Assembly (NCBI RefSeq): GCF_042854845.1
Contig: NZ_AP031498.1
Coordinates: 4,464,001-4,528,000, forward strand
Origin: Maricurvus nonylphenolicus
GTDB taxonomy: Bacteria; Pseudomonadota; Gammaproteobacteria; Pseudomonadales; Cellvibrionaceae
Length of the DNA stretch: 64,000 bases
Reading direction: 5' to 3'
Positions 54,092-63,255 of this stretch are shown piece by piece. Positions within the stretch are counted from its first letter, which is position 1; every line of letters starts with the position of its first letter. Under the pieces are notes generated by a model that was not told where the DNA came from, did not search any database, and worked only from the letters and a program-made list of their open reading frames with translations. The position numbers and the translations under genes are program-made.

Positions 54092-54400
54092 TTACCTAGA
54101 AGCCACCTGATTAACCTTCACAGGATTCAACTGCTGCTGCATTTTCGCTTCAATTTTCAATTGCAGTTGCTGCTGAATATTCGGCACTAACAATTGAGCT
54201 TGATGCGAAATATTTCCTACAGCAGTAGCAGGCAGTTCAGTGACCTCATGAACCTGAGTTTTTGCTGGAACGACATCATTGCTTTCAACATTTTCCGCAA
54301 CAGCCAGATTACTTAAACTCACCAGCATCGTACCTACTAACGCCACATACACAATGCCATCGGTGAAACGGGTAACACTTTCAAAGGTATAACTTTTCAT
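54092..54400 (-). CDS. Small exported protein with Gln-rich C-terminus
   Basis: A 102-residue protein with a signal-like hydrophobic stretch (about 15-35, ending VAEN). The rest is low in complexity and Gln/Val-rich with a helical NIQQQLQLKIEAKMQQQL segment. ATG 54398-54400 is preceded by GGAGAG. I do not recognise a family. It has its own strong terminator. Confidence 0.6.
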   Translation of the reverse strand: MKSYTFESVTRFTDGIVYVALVGTMLVSLSNLAVAENVESNDVVPAKTQVHEVTELPATAVGNISHQAQLLVPNIQQQLQLKIEAKMQQQLNPVKVNQVASR

Positions 54401-54621
54401 GACTAGCTCTCCATTCTTAGGCGGAGTAAACAAAGAGGGAAGACATTTCCCGAAAACTTGTTAACCAGTCTAGCTATTCCAGATCAAAATATAAGAAGGC
54501 AAAATTGAATAAGATAGATTCCAAATAGGAATGTAGAGAGAACTATAGGGGGAAAGAGGAGTGGGATGTCAGGAATCCCCAAAAAAGAATATAAACAGAT
54601 AAATCTTAGAAACCTAAGGTA

Positions 54622-54867
54622 CTAACAGCCGCCGCCATCGCCTCCGCAGCCACCATCACCGCCGAAACCACCACTACCGCCAAAGCCGCCTCCTCCCGCT
54701 GAACCATTGCCGCCCGCGGTTAGAGTAAGTTTGATTACACACCACACCAAAAACACAGCGGAGATTAACGGCAGTACCACGCCATCAAACACCTCTCGAC
54801 TTTCCAAGTCAGAATGATAGACGGCAAGTGGGCCTGTAATACACCAAAGCAGTGTGGTGAGTTTCAT
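54622..54867 (-). CDS. Small membrane protein with Gly/Cys-rich tail
   Basis: An 81-residue protein. A hydrophobic helix at about 27-48 (FDGVVLPLISAVFLVWCVIKL) precedes a tail of Gly runs with Phe, Asp and three Cys in a regular GGFGGDGGCGGDGGGC pattern. Similar Gly/Cys tails are seen in several bacterial small proteins of unknown role. It lies just upstream of the rimO stop in the same direction. Function unknown. Confidence 0.6.
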   Translation of the reverse strand: MKLTTLLWCITGPLAVYHSDLESREVFDGVVLPLISAVFLVWCVIKLTLTAGGNGSAGGGGFGGSGGFGGDGGCGGDGGGC

Positions 54868-54896
54868 GAAGTTACCTTAGTAGGGCTTCCGCAGGA

Positions 54897-56222
54897 TTAG
54901 TTCGCCAGTGTACCCCACAAATCATACTCATCGGCAAATTCGATATTCACCTTCACAATATCACCAACGTTAACGTTGAATTCGTCGTTCAGGTAAACCG
55001 CACCATCAATCTCTGGTGCATCGGCATAGGTGCGGCCAATAGCGCCTTCCTCATCGACTTCGTCAATAATGACATCCAAAGTGCGGCCAATTTTTAACTG
55101 TAAACGAGCAGCACTGATACGCTTCTGGGTTTCCATAAAGCGCTCCCAGCGATCCTGTTTAACATCGTCAGGTACCTGATCCGGCAAATCGTTGGCAGGC
55201 GCGCCATCCACCGGGGAATACTGGAAGCAGCCCACACGGTCCAGCTGAGCCTCTTCGAGGAAGTCCAAAAGCATTTGGAAGTCTTCTTCGGTCTCACCGG
55301 GGAAACCAACAATAAAGGTTGAGCGAATGGTCAGGTCCGGGCAGATCTCACGCCACTTTTTAATACGGCCCAATACCTTTTCACTGTGCGCGGGGCGCTT
55401 CATGGACTTAAGGACTTTGGGGCTGGCATGCTGGAAGGGGATATCCAGGTACGGCAGGATCTTGCCTTCAGCCATCAGCGGGATCAACTTATCCACATGG
55501 GGATAAGGGTAGACATAGTGCATACGCACCCAAACGCCCATCTCGCCTAGGGCTACCGCCAGATCCTGCATGCGGGTTTCAGCACCGCTGGCCAGATCCA
55601 GCTTGTATTTCACATCAATACCGTAGGCACTGGTATCCTGGGAAATCACCAGTAATTCCTGCACGCCACTGCTCACCAGATCGTGGGCTTCCTGAATCAC
55701 ATCCGCTATCGGCCGGCTGACCAGATCACCACGCATATGGGGGATAATGCAGAAAGCGCAGCGGTGATTACAGCCTTCAGAGATTTTCAAATAGGCGTAG
55801 TGCTGCGGGGTTAGCTTAATACCCTGCGGCGGCACCAGTTCGTGGCGATGGGGGTTTTCCTGCTCCGGTGGCACATAGCTGTGTACCGCATCCATTACCG
55901 AATCATAGTCCGCAGGGCCACTAACACTCAGCACGCCCGGCACTTCCGCCTTAATGGCTTCAGCATCACTGCCCTTGCCCATACAGCCGGTGACAATCAC
56001 CTTGCCGTTTTCCGCCATGGCTTCTTTGATGGCATCCATTGATTCCTGCTTTGCACTATCAATAAAACCACAGGTATTCACTACCACCACATCGGCCCCC
56101 TCGTAATCCGGGGATACCTCATAGCCCTCACCAGTGAGCTGGGTCAGGATACGTTCGGAATCAACCAGCGCTTTGGGGCAACCGAGGGAAATAAAGCCTA
56201 CTTTCTGTGTGGTATTGGACAT
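54897..56222 (-). CDS. rimO: Ribosomal protein S12 methylthiotransferase
   Basis: The 441-residue radical-SAM enzyme adds a methylthio group to Asp of ribosomal protein S12. Features: an N-terminal MTTase domain (VGFISLGCPKALVDSERI, with the Cys for the auxiliary cluster), the radical-SAM motif CNHRCAFC (about 148) and a C-terminal TRAM domain. ATG 56220-56222 gives the family's normal N-terminus; an upstream frame adds 12 unrelated residues. Confidence 0.97.
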   Translation of the reverse strand: MSNTTQKVGFISLGCPKALVDSERILTQLTGEGYEVSPDYEGADVVVVNTCGFIDSAKQESMDAIKEAMAENGKVIVTGCMGKGSDAEAIKAEVPGVLSVSGPADYDSVMDAVHSYVPPEQENPHRHELVPPQGIKLTPQHYAYLKISEGCNHRCAFCIIPHMRGDLVSRPIADVIQEAHDLVSSGVQELLVISQDTSAYGIDVKYKLDLASGAETRMQDLAVALGEMGVWVRMHYVYPYPHVDKLIPLMAEGKILPYLDIPFQHASPKVLKSMKRPAHSEKVLGRIKKWREICPDLTIRSTFIVGFPGETEEDFQMLLDFLEEAQLDRVGCFQYSPVDGAPANDLPDQVPDDVKQDRWERFMETQKRISAARLQLKIGRTLDVIIDEVDEEGAIGRTYADAPEIDGAVYLNDEFNVNVGDIVKVNIEFADEYDLWGTLAN

Positions 56223-56377
56223 GCTGAGTACAACTAACGGGAAGAGTAAAAGGGACACATTATACGTCAGGTTCAGAGTGGCACCTAACAGTAGCGATGG
56301 ATAAGGCGTTATTCCCCAATCTGCACTAGGGTGAGAGGGTTATGACAAGCAATCAATTGCGATTGACGCCCCCTAAA

Positions 56378-56394
56378 ATGTTATAATATAACAT
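56378..56394. promoter_or_regulatory. Zur box (zinc uptake regulator operator)
   Basis: A perfect 17-base palindrome ATGTTATAATATAACAT matches the gammaproteobacterial Zur core TGTTATA-N-TATAACA. TTGACG at 56363-56368 and TATAAC at 56387-56392, 18 bases apart, form a plausible promoter, with the box covering the -10. It is 54 bases before the COG0523 start. Zur bound with zinc would block this promoter. Confidence 0.88.
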
Positions 56395-56447
56395 ATCATA
56401 TGTGGTGCCCCCCACCTCACTATTCACTTGGAGCGGATCTGCCCGTC

Positions 56448-57647
56448 ATGACCCAATTACCCGTAACTGTGCTCTCAGGCTTTCTTGGCGCAGGGAAAAC
56501 CACCGTACTGAGCCATATACTGAATAACCGCCAAGGCAAAAAAGTGGCTGTTATCGTCAACGATATGAGTGAAATCAATATCGATGCCGCGCAGGTTCAA
56601 AACGAGGTCTCACTGAGCCATCAGGAAGAGAAACTGGTGGAAATGAGTAATGGCTGCATTTGTTGTACCTTGCGTGAAGACCTGCTGCTGGAGATCAACA
56701 AATTGGCCCAGGAGGGACGCTTTGATTATCTGGTGATTGAATCCACCGGTATTTCTGAGCCTTTACCCGTGGCAGAAACCTTTACCTTTGCCGATGAAAA
56801 CGGTGAATCACTGTCCGATGTCGCCACCCTGGATACCATGGTCACGGTGGTGGATGCGGTCAATTTCCTCAAGGATTATGACGAAGCCAAGTATCTGCAA
56901 GATACCGGGGAGTCTTTAGGGGAAGAGGATGAACGCAGTGTTGCTGACTTGCTAGTAGATCAAGTCGAGTTTGCCGATATCTTGTTAATCAGCAAAACCG
57001 ATTTAATCGAACAAACCGAACTGGAGCGATTAACCGCCATTCTGAAAACACTCAACACCCATGCCCGGATTATTCCCATTGCCCATGGACAGGTTAATGT
57101 TGACGATGTGCTCAACACTGGGCTGTTTAATTTTGAGCGCGCACAATTAGCACCGGGCTGGCTTAAAGAAATGCGCGGCGAGCATGTACCGGAAACGGAA
57201 GAATACGGCATCGGCAGTTTTAGCTATGCTGCCCGCCGCCCCTTTCATCCCGAAAAGTTTTATCAGTTTCTTCACACCACCGAAAACCATGGCAAACTGA
57301 TTCGCTCCAAAGGCTATTTTTGGCTGGCCACCCGCCCTGAATTTGCCGGGCAATGGAGCCAGGCTGGCGGTATTGCACGCTATGGTTTTGGCGGCATGTT
57401 TTGGAAAGCGATCCCAAAAGAGAACTGGCCTACCGATGAAGATTATCTTGCCTCCATTAAGAGCAGCTGGGTCGAACCCTTTGGCGATATGCGACAGGAG
57501 CTTGTGTTTATCGGCCAGGGATTGAATCAACAGGCTATTACACAAGCCCTTGACGATTGCCTGTTAAGCGAAGAAGAAGTTCTCAGAGGCAAAGAATACT
57601 GGGCCACCTTGAGCGATCCTTTTCCTAGCTGGGGAGAAAACGAATGA
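56448..57647 (+). CDS. COG0523 GTPase, putative zinc metallochaperone
   Basis: A 399-residue G3E-family GTPase. Walker A GFLGAGKTT is near residue 12, the CxCC metal site appears as NGCICCTLRED near 72, and an ESTGISEP switch follows. The C-terminal CobW domain (about 270-370) has GSFSYAARRPFHPEKF and GYFWLATRP. COG0523 proteins under Zur (ZigA/YciC/ZNG1 type) deliver zinc to client enzymes in starvation. ATG 56448 is chosen as the start just before the GTPase fold. It overlaps dksA2 by ATGA. Confidence 0.93.
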   Translation: MTQLPVTVLSGFLGAGKTTVLSHILNNRQGKKVAVIVNDMSEINIDAAQVQNEVSLSHQEEKLVEMSNGCICCTLREDLLLEINKLAQEGRFDYLVIESTGISEPLPVAETFTFADENGESLSDVATLDTMVTVVDAVNFLKDYDEAKYLQDTGESLGEEDERSVADLLVDQVEFADILLISKTDLIEQTELERLTAILKTLNTHARIIPIAHGQVNVDDVLNTGLFNFERAQLAPGWLKEMRGEHVPETEEYGIGSFSYAARRPFHPEKFYQFLHTTENHGKLIRSKGYFWLATRPEFAGQWSQAGGIARYGFGGMFWKAIPKENWPTDEDYLASIKSSWVEPFGDMRQELVFIGQGLNQQAITQALDDCLLSEEEVLRGKEYWATLSDPFPSWGENE

Positions 57648-58075
57648 GCACATCACCACTGGCACAATGTGCGTTAACCGAAGAACAGATCAAGCAGGCT
57701 CCCGAGTCTGACTATATGAATGAAGAACAACTCGAATTCTTTCGCTGTCTGTTATTGGAACTTCATGAATCAACCAAAAATCGTATTCAGGAGGCGAAGC
57801 GTCAAATGGCCACGCCACCTGAATTTAACGATGAGAATGATCGAGCCTCCTGGGAAGAAGAGTGCAGCACATCATTACGGATTTTAGATCGTGAACAAAA
57901 ACTGCTGCCCAAGATTTCACAGTCTCTGGAACGTATACGTTTGGGTAACTACGGCTACTGCCTGGAATCAGACGAACCCATCGGTGTGCCTCGCCTACTG
58001 GCAAGACCAACTGCCGAATACTGCGCAGAAGTGAAAGCCCAGATGGAATACAAGGAACAGGCGTACCGCGATTAG
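57644..58075 (+). CDS. dksA2: DksA-type RNA polymerase regulator with incomplete zinc finger
   Basis: A 143-residue DksA/TraR protein. The coiled coil holds the DxxDxA-like NDENDRASWEEE tip (about 62-73). The zinc finger region reads GYCLESDEPIG...EYCAEV: the second and fourth Cys of the usual four are Ser and Val, so it should fold without zinc. In Pseudomonas aeruginosa, DksA2 lacking the full finger replaces DksA in zinc shortage. The overlap with the COG0523 gene puts it in the same Zur transcript. Confidence 0.9.
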   Translation: MSTSPLAQCALTEEQIKQAPESDYMNEEQLEFFRCLLLELHESTKNRIQEAKRQMATPPEFNDENDRASWEEECSTSLRILDREQKLLPKISQSLERIRLGNYGYCLESDEPIGVPRLLARPTAEYCAEVKAQMEYKEQAYRD

Positions 58076-58101
58076 ATAAGTTTCTTTCTTCGCGTGAAAA
58101 C

Positions 58102-58131
58102 AAAAAAGCCCTGAATAATCAGGGCTTTTTA
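58102..58131. terminator. Intrinsic terminator after dksA2
   Basis: AAAAAAGCCCTGA/TCAGGGCTTTTTT hairpin with a four-base loop, flanked by A and T tracts. It ends the plus-strand Zur transcript and may also serve the convergent gene at 58170. Confidence 0.9.
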
Positions 58132-58169
58132 TAAAAACTTATTAAAGGCTGTCGCCTTGTCATTCATAC

Positions 58170-58652
58170 TTACAAACGCTCAACCTTAGCTACTGACTTC
58201 TTGGCCTGCACGTAGATAACACTGGAGTAGGCAACTTCCTCTCCCTTATGCACACCAATGACTTTCACACGAATGGTGTTGTAGCCAGGTTTTTCGAGCG
58301 AGAAATTGACCTTTACCGAACCGTCATAATCATCCAGATCAATGATCTCCTCGGCCAAGCTTACACCCGCACTGCTGCTGAGCTGAATACGTACATCGCT
58401 GGAAAACCAGGGGCGCTCATAGTCGACGGTAATTTCAGATTCCACACCCAGTGTCACTTTGGTCATGGGAACATGCTTAACCTTGAAGACAGGCTCTGGC
58501 GGTGCCAAACCTGCCAGCTTGATAAAGGTTCCGCCAATAACCCCATATTCATCAGGGTTTAAATAGAAATTATGAGCCCCACAAGCCGCCGCGTTTTGCG
58601 CTGCAAATACCAGGTTAAACAACAGGGTAAAAGATAAGATGTGCTTGAACAT
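58170..58652 (-). CDS. Exported Ig-like protein within the zinc island
   Basis: A 160-residue exported protein. The signal peptide ends near AAA-CGAH (about 23), leaving CGAHNFYLNPDEYGVIGGTFIKLAG at the mature N-terminus. The rest is a beta-sandwich-like domain (TKVTLGVESEITVDYERPW to SVIYVQAKK). A Cys and a His at the mature N-terminus could bind metal, but this is speculative. It lies between the two Zur transcripts, divergent from the second one, whose Zur box is 185 bases upstream of this start. Family not recognised. Confidence 0.65.
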   Translation of the reverse strand: MFKHILSFTLLFNLVFAAQNAAACGAHNFYLNPDEYGVIGGTFIKLAGLAPPEPVFKVKHVPMTKVTLGVESEITVDYERPWFSSDVRIQLSSSAGVSLAEEIIDLDDYDGSVKVNFSLEKPGYNTIRVKVIGVHKGEEVAYSSVIYVQAKKSVAKVERL

Positions 58653-58991
58653 AAAAACGGGCCAAATGACTGAATATCTTGATCAGAATATACACAATCT
58701 CGAAGGCTCATTCAATTTGGAAGGCACCGAAAACACGGGTTAATCGCTGACTTTTCGACGACATTCCTCTAATGGCTCAGGCATAAAAACAGAGATAGCC
58801 TTTAGAGCAGGTGTTTTGGGATAATTGCGTCAACAAACGTTATGTTATAACATATCACAACCATCAAATATCACATATTTACCACCCCTCCCCGGAGTAA
58901 AGAACAAGGCGAGTTCATGGTACCTGTCTGCAGGCCACCATAATCAGGCCTGAGCTGCGCCTCCTGGACAACGATCGAAGATATTACGCGT
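58653..58991. other. Divergent region holding a Zur box
   Basis: About 340 bases separate the exported protein gene from pyrC2. The region holds the second Zur box at 58837-58853 and a leader of nearly 140 bases before pyrC2. I found no other strong hairpin, frame or repeat. Confidence 0.5.
58837..58853. promoter_or_regulatory. Zur box, second copy (degenerate)
   Basis: ACGTTATGTTATAACAT matches the first box at 14 of 17 positions, with an intact right half TATAACAT. An overlapping 14-base perfect palindrome, TATGTTATAACATA, lies at 58841-58854. It is about 140 bases before pyrC2, and it could also act on the divergent gene. Confidence 0.75.
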
Positions 58992-60326
58992 ATGTCATCC
59001 ACCTTAATTAAGCATGCCCAAGTCGTGAATGAAGGCAAAGTCATTGAAGCCGACATTCGTATCAAGAATCAGCGTATTGAGCAGATTGCCAGCGAGATAC
59101 CGGCAACGCCTGAAGATGATATTTACGATGCCAATGGCTGCTATCTGCTGCCTGGCATGATCGATGATCAGGTTCACTTTCGAGAGCCCGGTTTGACCCA
59201 TAAAGGTAATATTGCCAGCGAATCCCGAGCAGCCGTTGCCGGGGGCATCACCAGTTATATGGAAATGCCCAATGTTAACCCGTCTACCACAACCATATCG
59301 GCACTGAAAGATAAGTATGCTCTGGCAGCAAACAGCTCGCTGGCAAACTACGCCTTCTATTTGGGTGCGACCGAAAGTAATCTGGATCAAATCAAACAAC
59401 TCGATCCCAAAATACACTGCGGCGTAAAAGTGTTTATGGGGGCTTCAACCGGCGACTTGTTGGTTGAACACCCTCAAGCTCTGGATGCTATCTTTCGTGA
59501 AGCACCTACCCTGATTGTCACTCACTGTGAAAACGGTGCGGTGATGGATCGCAACAAGGAACGCATACTCAGCACTAAACCCGCACTGACGATTGAAGAT
59601 CATCCCAAATGGCGAAACGTAGAAGCCTGCTACTCTTCGTCGCAATACGCCGTTGGCCTGGCCAAAAAACACAATAGCCAACTGCATGTTTTGCATATCA
59701 CAACAGAGAAAGAACTGAGCCTGTTCGAAGCAGGCCCTATTGAAGGCAAATCCATTACCGCTGAAGCCTGTGTGCATCACCTTTGGTTTTCGGAAGAGGA
59801 TTACGCTCAACGTGGCAACTTAATTAAATGTAATCCCGCCATTAAAAGCAGACAGGACAGAGACGCGATCATTCAGGCATTACACAGCGGCAGAATCGAT
59901 ATAGTGGCGACCGATCATGCACCGCATACACTGGCAGAAAAGCAGTGTGAATATCCAACCGCACCGGCCGGATTACCCTTGGTGCAACATGCACTGTTAA
60001 GTCTAATGGACCATGTTCACCATGAACGCTTAAACCTGACACAGGTTGTTGAAAAGACCGCACACAACCCGGCTATCCGTTATGCCGTGCAGGATCGTGG
60101 TTTTATTCGTGAAGGCTACTATGCCGATTTGGTTATGATTGATCCAAATGCATCGACACCAGTCACTGACGAAAGCATTTTATATAAATGTGGCTGGTCA
60201 CCTTTTTCTGGTCATACCTTCCAATCACGGATAATGAGCACCTGGGTGAATGGCCAACAAGTATACAACGGGAAAAACATATTGGACGCGTCTTCCCCTG
60301 CCGAACCTTTAGTTTTTAATCGATAA
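58992..60326 (+). CDS. pyrC2: Dihydroorotase paralogue with altered metal site
   Basis: A 444-residue amidohydrolase of the dihydroorotase family, which closes carbamoyl-aspartate to dihydroorotate. The metal motif normally HxH appears as DDQVHFREPG, so the first His is Gln. Other conserved parts are present: KVFMGASTG, TLIVTHCENGA, LHVLHIT and the catalytic Asp region DIVATDHAPHTLAEK. Zur-linked dihydroorotase paralogues are known as backups in zinc limitation. It heads a four-gene run. Whether it is active with one or no zinc is untested. Confidence 0.85.
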   Translation: MSSTLIKHAQVVNEGKVIEADIRIKNQRIEQIASEIPATPEDDIYDANGCYLLPGMIDDQVHFREPGLTHKGNIASESRAAVAGGITSYMEMPNVNPSTTTISALKDKYALAANSSLANYAFYLGATESNLDQIKQLDPKIHCGVKVFMGASTGDLLVEHPQALDAIFREAPTLIVTHCENGAVMDRNKERILSTKPALTIEDHPKWRNVEACYSSSQYAVGLAKKHNSQLHVLHITTEKELSLFEAGPIEGKSITAEACVHHLWFSEEDYAQRGNLIKCNPAIKSRQDRDAIIQALHSGRIDIVATDHAPHTLAEKQCEYPTAPAGLPLVQHALLSLMDHVHHERLNLTQVVEKTAHNPAIRYAVQDRGFIREGYYADLVMIDPNASTPVTDESILYKCGWSPFSGHTFQSRIMSTWVNGQQVYNGKNILDASSPAEPLVFNR

Positions 60327-60338
60327 GTCAGTAGAATT

Positions 60339-61259
60339 ATGTTTTCCTCAGATAGCAATCATATCAATACCAACCCGCTTCCCGATGTCACCAGCAACAC
60401 ACTGACTGATAGCTCATTACCGCTACAGTGGGTGGGCATGGAAAAAATCGGCGTCCCCCTGACACTAGCGTTAGATAACGGCAAACACCAAAGTCTGGCA
60501 GCACAAGCAGATATATTTGTCAGCCTGGACCAGGCGTCAGCTAAAGGCATCCATATGTCTCGCCTGCACGCCATTCTTAATACACTCGACGAAGAGCCTT
60601 TTACCAAGAGCCTTCTCGATCGTCTTCTCGATGAAGCGGTTTCATCGCAAGCAGGGATCAGTAATAACGCCAAGATCACCCTGACGTTTGATTTGCTATT
60701 GAAAAAACCTGCACTACTGAGCAATGAGAGTGGCTTTCAAGCCTACAGCGTCGTTGTTAATGGGGAAGTTATCAACGGCTCACATGCCTACGACATAGAC
60801 GTCACTATTCCATACTCCAGCACCTGCCCGTGTTCGGCGTCCCTGTCTCGTCAATTGTACGCAAACGCTATCAGTGAGGCGTTTGACAGCGAAACCATTG
60901 ATAAAGCATCACTGCTGCAATGGATTCAATCCGATCAAGGCAGTGTTGCCACACCACACAGCCAAAGATCCTATGCCTATATCAAGATGTCTACCAGTAA
61001 CAATCCATGGCCTGCACTGGATTCACTGATTCGTCATTTTGAAGAAGTCATTGGCACCTCCGTACAAACCGCTGTTAAACGTATAGATGAGCAAGAGTTT
61101 GCTCGCCTGAATGCCAATAACCTGATGTTTTGTGAAGACGCCGCAAGACGCATTAAAGCTTGCCTGGAAACGCTGCCATACGTCACTGACTACTGGTTTA
61201 AAGTCGAGCATCAAGAAAGCTTACATGCTCACAATGCCGTGGTTATCGACCAAAAGTAA
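60339..61259 (+). CDS. folE2: GTP cyclohydrolase I type IB
   Basis: A 306-residue FolE2/COG1469 enzyme, the first step of folate synthesis (GTP to dihydroneopterin triphosphate). The active-site segment SSTCPCSASLSR (about 160) and the late TVQTAVKRIDEQEFARLNANNLMFCEDAARR are typical. FolE2 works with metals other than zinc and replaces zinc-dependent FolE in zinc shortage. It lies 12 bases after pyrC2, and thrS2 starts 45 bases on. Confidence 0.95.
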   Translation: MFSSDSNHINTNPLPDVTSNTLTDSSLPLQWVGMEKIGVPLTLALDNGKHQSLAAQADIFVSLDQASAKGIHMSRLHAILNTLDEEPFTKSLLDRLLDEAVSSQAGISNNAKITLTFDLLLKKPALLSNESGFQAYSVVVNGEVINGSHAYDIDVTIPYSSTCPCSASLSRQLYANAISEAFDSETIDKASLLQWIQSDQGSVATPHSQRSYAYIKMSTSNNPWPALDSLIRHFEEVIGTSVQTAVKRIDEQEFARLNANNLMFCEDAARRIKACLETLPYVTDYWFKVEHQESLHAHNAVVIDQK

Positions 61260-61304
61260 AAGCACACAATACAGCCTCTATTCTAAAGATTAGCCGGAAT
61301 ACCC

Positions 61305-63245
61305 ATGTCAAACAGTTCAAATGCCCCCGTCACTATTACCTTGCCTGACGGTTCTCAAAAGCAATTTTCTGAAGCGCCAACTATTATGGACATTGCCAGC
61401 AGCATTGGTCCTGGATTGGCAAAAGCAACCATCGCCGGCGAAGTCAATGGACAGCTTGCAGATGCATGCGACTATGTTGAAGAAGATGCAAACATAAAAA
61501 TCATTACCGCTAAAGATGCTGACGGCCTGCATATTATTCGTCACTCCTGTGCCCATTTAGTTGGCCACGCGGTAAAGCAGCTTTTCCCAACGGCACAAAT
61601 GGTTATCGGCCCGGTCATTGATAACGGCTTTTATTATGACATTGCCTTTGAGCGACCTTTTACCGCTGAAGACCTTGAACGTATTGAAACAAGGGCACTC
61701 GAATTAATTGCCAAACATTACGATGTCATTAAAAAAGTTTTACCGCGCGAAGAAGCGATTCAAATCTTCGATCAGCGTCAGGAAAGCTATAAATTAAAAT
61801 TGATTGAAGATATTCCCGGCAACGATGATCTCGGTCTCTACTTCCATGAAGAATATATTGATATGTGCCGCGGTCCGCATGTACCCAATACACGCTTCTT
61901 GGAGCATATGAAACTGACCAAGATCTCTGGTGCCTACTGGCGGGGCGATGCCAATAACGAACAGCTTCAGAGAATCTACGGTACCGCCTGGGCGACCAAG
62001 AAGGAATTACGCTCGCACCTGAATATGATGGCTGAGGCTGAAAAGCGTGATCACCGCCGTCTCGGTAAAGAACTGGATCTGTTTCATTTCCATGAAGATG
62101 CGATTGGCGCCGTATTTTGGCAACCCAACGGCTGGACCATGTTTCAAACATTAATTGACTATATGCGTCGCCGCCAACAGGAAGCTGGCTACGTTGAGGT
62201 CAATACACCGGATATAATGGACCGCGGTCTGTGGGAAGTATCCGGCCACTGGCAAAACTATCAGGAACATATGTACACCACTGAAACGCCGGATGATAAA
62301 ACCCTGGCCCTTAAACCTATGAGCTGTCCGGGCAGTGTATTGATGTATGACTTTGGCCTAAAAAGTTACCGTGACCTACCGGTGAGAATGGCTGAGTTTG
62401 GTAAAGTCCATCGCTATGAACCGTCCGGTTCTTTGCATGGCCTGCTAAGGGTTCGTCACTTTACCCAGGATGATGCCCATATCTACTGCACGCCAGATCA
62501 GATGCAAAGTGAGTGCGAAAAAATCATTCATCTGGTGCTGGATATTTATCGCCAGTTTGGCTTTGAAGATGTCACCATCAAACTATCAACTCGCCCTGAA
62601 AGCCGTATGGGCGATGACGCGACCTGGGATATTGTTGAGGCCGCGCTGGTGGAGTCATTACGCGCCCTGGAACTGGACTATCAGATCAACCCTGGTGAAG
62701 GCGCATTTTATGGCCCTAAACTGGAGTTTGTCTTACGCGATACTATCGGCCGTGACTGGCAATGTGGAACCCTGCAGGTGGATATGAATTTGCCGTCGCG
62801 TTTTTCCCTGGGATATATCGATGAAACCGGTACCCGTCAGACCCCCGTCATGCTTCACCGGGCGCTGTTTGGCTCTCTCGAACGTTTTATCGGCATACTC
62901 ATTGAGCATTATGCAGGTAAGCTACCGGCATGGCTTGCCCCTACACAAGTTGTGGTATTGACTATTACCGAAGCCTATAGCGAAGCCGCAGATCGATTAA
63001 ATAATGAACTGCGACAGGCCGGTCTGCGCAGTACGGTAGATTTGAGTAACGAAAAAATCAGTTATAAAATACGCCAGCATACGCTGAAGAAAGTGCCTGT
63101 TATGGCAATCATTGGTGCCAGTGAAGCGGAAACAGGTCAAGTGAACCTGCGCTTACTGGATGGAACAAATGTCAGTCATCCTGATATTGAAAGTGCCTTA
63201 AGCTATCTTTCTCAAGCTTGCAGCCCTCCAGACCAACAAATGTAA
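61305..63245 (+). CDS. thrS2: Threonyl-tRNA synthetase paralogue
   Basis: A full-length 646-residue ThrRS: TGS domain (about 5-65), editing domain with HSCAH...H and MCRGPH, class II core with motifs 1-3, and an anticodon-binding domain (about 540-640). The zinc ligands of E. coli ThrRS are all kept (Cys in MSCPG, His in DDAHIYC, His in MLHRA). It is followed by an NTF2-like gene, not infC as in a housekeeping thrS locus, so it is probably a second copy. It is co-transcribed with the Zur-controlled genes. Confidence 0.92.
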   Translation: MSNSSNAPVTITLPDGSQKQFSEAPTIMDIASSIGPGLAKATIAGEVNGQLADACDYVEEDANIKIITAKDADGLHIIRHSCAHLVGHAVKQLFPTAQMVIGPVIDNGFYYDIAFERPFTAEDLERIETRALELIAKHYDVIKKVLPREEAIQIFDQRQESYKLKLIEDIPGNDDLGLYFHEEYIDMCRGPHVPNTRFLEHMKLTKISGAYWRGDANNEQLQRIYGTAWATKKELRSHLNMMAEAEKRDHRRLGKELDLFHFHEDAIGAVFWQPNGWTMFQTLIDYMRRRQQEAGYVEVNTPDIMDRGLWEVSGHWQNYQEHMYTTETPDDKTLALKPMSCPGSVLMYDFGLKSYRDLPVRMAEFGKVHRYEPSGSLHGLLRVRHFTQDDAHIYCTPDQMQSECEKIIHLVLDIYRQFGFEDVTIKLSTRPESRMGDDATWDIVEAALVESLRALELDYQINPGEGAFYGPKLEFVLRDTIGRDWQCGTLQVDMNLPSRFSLGYIDETGTRQTPVMLHRALFGSLERFIGILIEHYAGKLPAWLAPTQVVVLTITEAYSEAADRLNNELRQAGLRSTVDLSNEKISYKIRQHTLKKVPVMAIIGASEAETGQVNLRLLDGTNVSHPDIESALSYLSQACSPPDQQM

Positions 63246-63255
63246 AAGGTAAGAC

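Noticed and set aside
58837..58854. Reading the palindrome as a Fur or FNR site
   Set aside because: The TATAACAT half and similarity to the 56378 box fit Zur, and the downstream genes are zinc-starvation families.
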